DNA from: Mucilaginibacter sp. cycad4
GTDB taxonomy: Bacteria > Bacteroidota > Bacteroidia > Sphingobacteriales > Sphingobacteriaceae
Direction: 5' to 3'
Assembly (NCBI RefSeq): GCF_034263275.1
Contig: NZ_CP139559.1
Location: forward strand, 4,588,001 to 4,652,000
DNA: 64,000 nt
Below the pieces are notes generated by a model that saw only the letters and a list, made by a program, of their open reading frames with translations, was not told the origin of the DNA and searched no databases. The translations under genes were made by a program, and so were the position numbers. Every line of letters begins with the position of its first letter. The stretch's first letter is position 1. Positions 58,522-64,000 of the stretch are shown here, one piece after another.

Positions 58522-60606
58522 ATGAACAAGAAATCCCTGCTGTTCTTTGTCATGCAATTACTTTTTATTGCATCTGCTTTCGCGCAATATCCTAAAATGG
58601 ATAAGCTGCTTTACGGCGTAGCTTATTATGATGAGTACATGCCTTATGAAAGGCTGGAAAAGGACGTGCAAATGATGAAAGCCTGCGGCATCAACGTGGT
58701 ACGCATTGCCGAATCGACCTGGAGCACGGAGGAACCACAGGATGGTGTTTTTGATTTTACCCATATCGACAGGGTTTTAAACGCTATGCAAAAAGCGGGG
58801 ATCCATGTTATTGTAGGTACGCCAACCTATGCCGTACCTACCTGGATGGTAAAAAAACATCCCGAGATCTTAGCTATCACCCCATCGGGCCAAAACCAAT
58901 ACGGGCCGCGGCAAAATATGGATATCACCAATAAAGATTACCGTTTTTATGCCGAGCGTGTTATCCGGAAAATCATGGAACACGTGAAAGATAACAAGGC
59001 CGTGATAGGTTACCAGGTAGATAACGAAACCAAATCGTACAGTACGGCAGGGCCAAACGTGCAGGCTCTGTTTGTGAATTACATGAAGGCCAAATATAAA
59101 ACGCTTGATAACATCAACCACATCTTCGGGCTCGATTACTGGAGCAACCGGATCAATAACTGGGACGATTTTCCGTCGATGGTCAACACGATTAACGGCA
59201 GCCTTTCATCCGAGTTTGCCAAATTTCAACGCCAATTGGTTACTGATTATTTAGCATGGCAGGCCGCTATTGTGCGCGAATACAAACGCCCCGACCAGTT
59301 CATTACTCAAAACTTCGACCTGGAATGGCACGGCTATTCGTTCGGCATCCAGCCTGATGTTGATCATTTTGCAGCGGCCAAAGCATTAGACATTGCCGGG
59401 ATAGATATTTACCACCCCAGCCAGGACAAGCTTACCGGCGTAGAGATCTCCTTTGGCGGCGATGTAGCCCGATCAATGAAAGGAGGCAAAAACTATCTTA
59501 CTATCGAAACCGAAGCCCAGGGCTTTCCGCAATGGGTACCTTACCCCGGGCAGTTGAGGTTACAGGCTTTTAGTCATTTGGCATCGGGTGCAAATATGGT
59601 GAGTTACTGGCCATGGCACTCCATCCATAATTCGGCCGAAACTTACTGGAAAGGTTTGTTAAGTCATGATTTTGAACCCAACCCGGTTTATGACGAAGCC
59701 AAAACCATCGGCAAAGATTTCGACAGGTTAAGCGCCAAACTCATCAACCTGAAAAAGAAAAACGATGTAGCTATCTTATTTAGTAATGAAGCCCTTACCG
59801 GCTTTAAAGCTTTCGGTTTTGGCTGGGGAACACGCACGGGCTACAATGATGTATTGCGCCAGTTTTATGATGGCCTGTATCACATGAACGTGGGCTGTGA
59901 TTTTGTAGACCCGACAAGTAAAAATATTGAAGATTATAAACTGCTGATAGTTCCCCTGCTATACGCGGCACCGGATAGTTTGTTAAAGCGCTTAAACACT
60001 TATGTTAAAAACGGCGGGCATATCATTTATACCTTCAAAAGCGGTTTCGCCGACGAAAATGTGAAGGTACGCACCACCCATCAGCCAGGCATTATTGACG
60101 AAGCCTGTGGAATTTACTATAGCCAATTCACCGAGCCGAGCAACGTTTCATTAAAAGCCGATGACTGGAACCTGAAACCCGAAGACAAAAAACTGAATAC
60201 CTGGATGGAGCTCATTACCCCTACTACCGCAAAAGTATTAGCTTATTATGATCACCCGGTTTGGGGTAAGTATGCAGCCATTACCGAAAACCCCTATGGC
60301 AGGGGCCTTGCAACATACATAGGCTGTTTAACAACCAGCGCTGTTACTGATAAATTATTAGCTGATGCCGTAAAAAAAGTTGGCTTATGGGGAGCAGATC
60401 AGCAGATAGCATGGCCTGTTATCACCAAACAGGGTGTAAACCAGGCTGGCAAAAGGGTTCATTATTATTTTAATTATTCGGCAAAAGAAACCGGTCTGAC
60501 TTATCCTTATAATAATGGAAAAGAGTTGCTATCAGGCGATAACATCAGCAAAAACGGCGATTTAAAACTGGAGCCATGGGCTGTTAAGATCATTGAGGTT
60601 AATTAA
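58522..60606 (+). CDS. Exported GH42-family beta-galactosidase
   Basis: 694 residues from ATG 58522 (MNKKSLLFFVMQLLFIASAF, signal peptide); the frame is open to 58453. The GH42 TIM barrel starts YGVAYYDEYMPYERLEKDVQ. The acid/base glutamate is in GYQVDNETKSY and the nucleophile probably in YLTIETEAQGFPQW. The C-terminal part includes a GH42 trimerisation-like domain and a small beta domain. It would release galactose or a related sugar in the periplasm. The 3' end overlaps the next gene by four bases. Confidence 0.93.
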   Translation: MNKKSLLFFVMQLLFIASAFAQYPKMDKLLYGVAYYDEYMPYERLEKDVQMMKACGINVVRIAESTWSTEEPQDGVFDFTHIDRVLNAMQKAGIHVIVGTPTYAVPTWMVKKHPEILAITPSGQNQYGPRQNMDITNKDYRFYAERVIRKIMEHVKDNKAVIGYQVDNETKSYSTAGPNVQALFVNYMKAKYKTLDNINHIFGLDYWSNRINNWDDFPSMVNTINGSLSSEFAKFQRQLVTDYLAWQAAIVREYKRPDQFITQNFDLEWHGYSFGIQPDVDHFAAAKALDIAGIDIYHPSQDKLTGVEISFGGDVARSMKGGKNYLTIETEAQGFPQWVPYPGQLRLQAFSHLASGANMVSYWPWHSIHNSAETYWKGLLSHDFEPNPVYDEAKTIGKDFDRLSAKLINLKKKNDVAILFSNEALTGFKAFGFGWGTRTGYNDVLRQFYDGLYHMNVGCDFVDPTSKNIEDYKLLIVPLLYAAPDSLLKRLNTYVKNGGHIIYTFKSGFADENVKVRTTHQPGIIDEACGIYYSQFTEPSNVSLKADDWNLKPEDKKLNTWMELITPTTAKVLAYYDHPVWGKYAAITENPYGRGLATYIGCLTTSAVTDKLLADAVKKVGLWGADQQIAWPVITKQGVNQAGKRVHYYFNYSAKETGLTYPYNNGKELLSGDNISKNGDLKLEPWAVKIIEVN

Positions 60607-60974
60607 TTATGATTGGTCTTCCTGGTTCTCCGGAGAAGAATGAGTGCTATAAGACCGATAAAGCTGAATACCCCAAGGATCCAATACCCGCTTATCTGCG
60701 ATGGGTTTACAGCTTTTTGGTCGGTACTTTGCTTTACACCGGCGTCGCCGCTGGGCACGCTGGCTTTGTCACTGTCCTGCAAAGTACCCGTTCCGGTGCC
60801 TGATACCGTAGCTGCGCCCGGTGCACCCTGGCTCGACCCATTCCCGGCACCTGCCCCATTAGCCTTGGTAGTTGATGATGAAGTATCTTTGGATGATTGC
60901 GCCAACACAGGTGCAGTCGCGCTCATTGTTAATCCCAGTAACATGATGGCCAGTTTTATTTTTAATGCTTTCAT
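60603..60974 (-). CDS. Exported single-TM protein rich in Gly, Ser, Thr and Ala
   Basis: 123 residues. The signal-like N-terminus (MKALKIKLAIMLLGLTMSAT) is followed by a low-complexity part (SSTTKANGAGAGNGSSQGAP, ATVSGTGTGTLQDSDKASVP) and a C-terminal TM (YWILGVFSFIGLIALILLRR) ending in TRKTNHN. It resembles a small membrane protein with a flexible tether. It is convergent with GH42 with a four-base overlap. The function is unknown. Confidence 0.75.
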   Translation of the reverse strand: MKALKIKLAIMLLGLTMSATAPVLAQSSKDTSSSTTKANGAGAGNGSSQGAPGAATVSGTGTGTLQDSDKASVPSGDAGVKQSTDQKAVNPSQISGYWILGVFSFIGLIALILLRRTRKTNHN

Positions 60975-61041
60975 GGCGTTTAGTTTTGATGCAGGTTGAT
61001 TAAAACAATAGCTGTGCCAGTGATGGGAAGGTCTCTAATAA

Positions 61042-61188
61042 AATGTCATTTCGAGGGAGCGTGGGATGATTTGTGCGTTGGGACGACAGAGAAATCCCCT
61101 ATACTCTGCCAAAAGGCTATACAGGGCGTATAAGATTCCTCAGCCTTTCCTCGCTCGTTCCCACCCTCCAAGGGTTTCAAAATGACAC
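61042..61188. repeat. TGTCATTTCGA-type inverted-repeat element
   Basis: The left end AATGTCATTTCGAGGGAGCG and right end TTTCAAAATGACACC, about 147 bp apart, share the ends of the elements at 32467-32628 and 63490-63627. Inner parts AGAGAAATCCCCTAT and GTATAAGATTCCTC also face each other. Confidence 0.7.
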
Positions 61189-61237
61189 CTTTTTTTAATT
61201 TAAAGAAACTGGAAACCATCCTATTCCCTTTAACCTT

Positions 61238-61245
61238 TACATTTG
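61238..61245 (+). promoter_or_regulatory. Candidate -7 promoter element, leaderless layout
   Basis: TACATTTG fits TAnnTTTG, and the ATG begins five bases later (61250). No -33 TTG at normal spacing is visible. Confidence 0.45.
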
Positions 61246-61249
61246 CACT

Positions 61250-61816
61250 ATGCAAACGCTACTCTTCGAAGACCAAACTTTTACCAAAATAACCGCCGCA
61301 CAACTCAACGGCACCACTTATGAAAACTGTAAATTCATCAACTGTGATTTTGCCCATGCCCACCTTACGGGCGTTACTTTTGTCGACTGCCAATTTGATA
61401 CCTGCAACATGCTCCTTGTTGAATTAGGCAATACCGGACTGCAGAACATCCGCTTTAAACATTGTAAATTAAGCGGCATAAACTTTGGCAAGGCCAATGA
61501 TTTTTTATTTGAGGTACATTTTGAGGATTGTATTTTGGACAATGCTGTGTTTTATAAAAAGAAGAACAAGAAGGCTACCTACACCGATTGCTCCATGATT
61601 GAAACCGACTTGACCGAGGCCGACCTGAGCGATTGTAAATTTAATAACTGTAACCTCAAAAACGCTTTCTTTAGTCGTACAATCCTTAAAAACGCCGACT
61701 TAAGCACATCCTTTAATTTCATTATCGATCCGGATGATAATATCATCAAAAAAGCGAAGTTTTCGCTTCATGGCTTGCCGGGCCTGCTTGCCAAATATGA
61801 TATCAGGATAGGATAA
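61250..61816 (+). CDS. Pentapeptide-repeat-like protein
   Basis: 188 residues. The A(D/N)Lxx-like repeats run through most of the protein (TYENCKFINCDFAHAHLTGV, FVDCQFDTCNMLLVELGNTG, TEADLSDCKFNNCNLKNAFF). It forms a right-handed quadrilateral beta helix. The C-terminal IKKAKFSLHGLPGLLAKYDI is unlike the repeats. Roles in this family range from DNA gyrase protection to unknown. Alone in its transcript. Confidence 0.9.
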   Translation: MQTLLFEDQTFTKITAAQLNGTTYENCKFINCDFAHAHLTGVTFVDCQFDTCNMLLVELGNTGLQNIRFKHCKLSGINFGKANDFLFEVHFEDCILDNAVFYKKKNKKATYTDCSMIETDLTEADLSDCKFNNCNLKNAFFSRTILKNADLSTSFNFIIDPDDNIIKKAKFSLHGLPGLLAKYDIRIG

Positions 61817-61863
61817 TATTTTGGCGACTTATTAGTTAATATCAAAAGCATAAAATTAAGAAT

Positions 61864-61945
61864 CGTCATTGCGAGGCACGAAGCAATCGCGAACTGTACA
61901 GAGCGGATCTGCTAATCGGGGATTGCTTCGTTCCTCGCAATGACG
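61864..61945. repeat. GTCATTGCGAGG inverted-repeat element, copy 3
   Basis: It is an 82-bp unit between CGTCATTGCGAGGCACGAAG and CGTTCCTCGCAATGACG. The central part runs in the reverse orientation to that of copies 1 and 2 (CTGCTAATCGGGGATTGC). Confidence 0.8.
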
Positions 61946-61984
61946 CGTTTTAAATCTTGAAACTACTTACTGACCACAAACTTT

Positions 61985-62710
61985 ATGCAAAAACTTATCC
62001 TGTTTTTTTCTTTTTTGTTGATGAGTTCCGGAGTCATTGCCCAGGGGGATACTTCTGCTTTTACCAAATTCAATGATTTTAATACCCTGGTTTTAAACGG
62101 AGGCGTCAAAAAACCGGAAGCTCAAAAGCAATTTGAAACGCTATTAAAACGAATTAACATGCTGGAAATGATACGTGCCGAGCGGATCATTCCAAAAACG
62201 CAATGGATATTCCCTTTAAAAGGATACAATAGCAACGCCATCGGCGGTACTCATGGTAATGGTTACTTTGATAAAGGTTATACCTACCTTGATGGCAACA
62301 AACATGGTGCCCATCCTGCGCACGATATTTTCATCAACGACCGCAACCAGGATTGCATTGATGACCATACTCAAAAACCGGTTGATGTTATTGCAGTTGA
62401 CGATGGCTGGATTATTGCCTGTACCAATCAATGGGAACCGAATAGCAACATGCGTGGTGGCAAATTTATCTGGATCTATCATCCGGCAACAAGGATATTC
62501 AGCTACTATGCGCATAACAATTCCATTTTTGTAAAGCCCGGTACTTACGTTAAGCAAGGCCAAAAAATAGCTGAAGTAGGTCGTACAGGTTACAATGCCT
62601 ATAAAAAACGTTCACCTACCCACCTGCATTTTTCAGCATATAAACTGGTAGATGGCATCCCCGTACCTTATAACCCTTACGAACAGCTAAAAAAAGCCAA
62701 AACGTTATGA
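61985..62710 (+). CDS. Exported M23-family metallopeptidase
   Basis: 241 residues with a signal peptide (MQKLILFFSFLLMSSGVIAQ). The M23 domain has the zinc-ligand motif HPAHDIF, later YAHNNS and the closing HLHFS. The usual role is to cut peptidoglycan cross-links. Its stop overlaps the ATG of the next gene (ATGA), so the two are translated together. Confidence 0.92.
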   Translation: MQKLILFFSFLLMSSGVIAQGDTSAFTKFNDFNTLVLNGGVKKPEAQKQFETLLKRINMLEMIRAERIIPKTQWIFPLKGYNSNAIGGTHGNGYFDKGYTYLDGNKHGAHPAHDIFINDRNQDCIDDHTQKPVDVIAVDDGWIIACTNQWEPNSNMRGGKFIWIYHPATRIFSYYAHNNSIFVKPGTYVKQGQKIAEVGRTGYNAYKKRSPTHLHFSAYKLVDGIPVPYNPYEQLKKAKTL

Positions 62711-63465
62711 AAATCCTGATCACCTGCCTGCTCTTGCTTTTGAATATTAATATTGCTCCTCCGGATAACGTGATTAAAAGATTCGCAGTGCCGGCAGGCT
62801 ATCAGCGTATAATGGTTTCACCCGGTAGTTTCGGGGCATGGTTGCAGGCTTTACCGTTAAAACCGGCGGGCACGCCAACCAAAACTTATAAAGGCGACAT
62901 TGCCCGCACCGATGTTTACACCGCTGCGGTTATTGACATGAGCGTAGGCAACCAGGACCTGCAGCAATGCGCCGATGCTGTAATGCGCTTACGCGGCGAA
63001 TACCTTTATCAGCAAAAAAAATACAATGAAATTTCTTTCAACTTCACCAGTGGTTTTAAATGCGACTATGCGCATTATGCAAAAGGCTATCGCTACAAAA
63101 ATGATCACTGGGTATTGAAAGCCAAACCCGATTATTCATACAATGCGTTTCTAAATTACATGAACCTGGTCTTCAGCTACGCGGGAACCCTGTCCCTCCA
63201 AAAGGAGTTAAAAACGGTAACTAATTCCAACGACGTAAAACCAGGCGATGTGTTTATCCGTGGAGGCTCACCGGGACATTGTTTTATTGTGCTTGATGTG
63301 GTGGAGAACGCTGCTCATCAAAAGCAGTTTTTACTGGCGCAGAGTTTTATGCCGGCCCAAAATATCCAGGTGCTAAAATATGATACACCCTGGTTTGCTA
63401 TGGACCAGCACAGCGGGATCATGTATGGCGAGCTGATCAGTAAAAATTATTTGAAGCGGTTTTAG
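62707..63465 (+). CDS. DUF4846-family exported protein
   Basis: 252 residues with a signal peptide (ILITCLLLLLNINIAPPDNV). It has FAVPAGYQRIMVSPGSFGAW, AVIDMSVGNQDLQQCADAVM, CDYAHYAKGYRY and the GGSPGHCFIVLDVV motif. DUF4846 proteins have no known enzyme function; the conserved His/Cys region suggests an active site. It is coupled with the M23 peptidase, so a cell-wall role is plausible. Confidence 0.9.
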   Translation: MKILITCLLLLLNINIAPPDNVIKRFAVPAGYQRIMVSPGSFGAWLQALPLKPAGTPTKTYKGDIARTDVYTAAVIDMSVGNQDLQQCADAVMRLRGEYLYQQKKYNEISFNFTSGFKCDYAHYAKGYRYKNDHWVLKAKPDYSYNAFLNYMNLVFSYAGTLSLQKELKTVTNSNDVKPGDVFIRGGSPGHCFIVLDVVENAAHQKQFLLAQSFMPAQNIQVLKYDTPWFAMDQHSGIMYGELISKNYLKRF

Positions 63466-63489
63466 GCTGGGGGTATCAATAAATATTAA

Positions 63490-63627
63490 ATTGTCATTTC
63501 GATGAACTGATTGGGAAAGAGCGGGGGTGAGGATCTTATGCGCCCTGGGTAGTTCGCTTTGCATCGCGTATAAGATCTCCTCTCGCACCACCCCACAGGC
63601 CATCCCCCGCTCAATCGAAATGACAAT
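63490..63627. repeat. TGTCATTTCGA-type inverted-repeat element, third site
   Basis: ATTGTCATTTCGATGAACTG and AATCGAAATGACAATTCG bound a unit of about 138 bp with inner GATCTTATGCGCCC and GCGTATAAGATCTCC pieces. Confidence 0.75.
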
Positions 63628-63649
63628 TCGTTTTATTATAAAATGAACG

Positions 63650-64000
63650 CTACCTTTTTTCAACCCTATCATAAAACCCACCAAAACTGTTCATTTTCAC
63701 GGCATCCTCATTAAAAAAATCGCCGGGGAAACCTAACTCAATCGCGCTTACTTCGTTAAGCTTTTTAAAATGTTCGGGGGTTAATTTTGTATCTATTGCT
63801 TTCAGGTTATCATTTAGCTGATCAATTTTGGTAGCACCTACAATGGGGATACAACTGAAATCCCTGTCCATCATCCATTGCAGGGCAACATGACTTTCGG
63901 ATACACCTAATTCGGCGGCAATGGCAACAACCGCTTCGGTAATGCTTTGTGCCCTGTTGTTACGGCGATTGCTTTCGGGTTTTACACGTCCCTGTTCGCC
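63650..64000 (-). CDS. Aldo/keto reductase, C-terminal part (cut by window edge)
   Basis: 117 residues are visible on the minus strand. They contain NRRNNRAQSITEAVVAIAAELGVS, HVALQWMMDRDFSCIPIVGATKIDQL and the C-terminal NEVSAIELGFPGDFFNEDAV. This is the cofactor-binding and C-terminal loop region of the AKR superfamily. The N-terminus lies beyond position 64000. The reading frame is open to the edge. Confidence 0.9.
   Translation of the reverse strand, partial: GEQGRVKPESNRRNNRAQSITEAVVAIAAELGVSESHVALQWMMDRDFSCIPIVGATKIDQLNDNLKAIDTKLTPEHFKKLNEVSAIELGFPGDFFNEDAVKMNSFGGFYDRVEKR

Overview
The window looks like a chromosomal segment from a Bacteroidota, most probably a Sphingobacteriaceae such as Mucilaginibacter. 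The evidence is LytTR/LytS two-component pairs, FtsX/MacB-type permeases, PF14905-type outer-membrane barrels, DUF2723 and DUF4846 proteins, a fused hemC-hemD, few Shine-Dalgarno sequences, and TAnnTTTG-type -7 promoter elements. The genus is an inference from gene content.

Layout. 1-2.9 kb: the tail of an unknown gene, a LytS/LytTR pair and a small exported protein. 3.0-14.4 kb: IS3-family copy 1, then three large FtsX-type permease genes on the minus strand. The middle permease is fused in frame to a 7TM-AraC regulator, and an SDR oxidoreductase lies among them. 15.2-23.5 kb: a plus-strand haem block (hemCD, hemB, hemL, hemE, hemJ) interrupted by a histidine kinase, response regulator and TPR protein. 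23.5-30.4 kb: VapBC-type toxin-antitoxin, an ECF sigma/anti-sigma/outer-membrane protein operon, a lone ABC ATPase and a second LytS/LytTR pair. 30.5-32.7 kb: IS3 copy 2 and a dense nest of palindromes, including a 280-bp MITE inside a REP-like hairpin. 32.7-46.3 kb: an SF1B helicase, a monooxygenase-like protein, an M1 peptidase, a phytanoyl-CoA dioxygenase-like gene, a Spx/ArsC-like protein, two tandem outer-membrane barrels, pth, rplY, prs and tRNA-Gln. 46.5-54 kb: a large DUF2723 membrane protein, an OmpR/kinase pair, a small protein of unknown function and a bestrophin channel. 54-55 kb: a REP-associated Y1 transposase flanked by its own paired hairpins. 55-64 kb: accA, GH43 and GH42 glycosidases, a pentapeptide-like protein, an M23 peptidase, DUF4846, and a truncated aldo/keto reductase.

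How genes work together. The hem genes cover glutamate-1-semialdehyde to uroporphyrinogen III and coproporphyrinogen III, plus protoporphyrinogen oxidation (hemJ). hemA, the coproporphyrinogen oxidase and ferrochelatase are not in the window. pth, rplY and prs form a translation/nucleotide group on the minus strand. GH43 and GH42 diverge from a shared region and probably act on plant side-chain sugars.

The most unusual content is non-coding. At least six families of palindromic or inverted-repeat elements fill the intergenic spaces. Two of these contexts are directly mechanistic: the transposase with covarying REP hairpins, and the REP-like elements that border both IS copies and host a MITE with an 8-bp target duplication.
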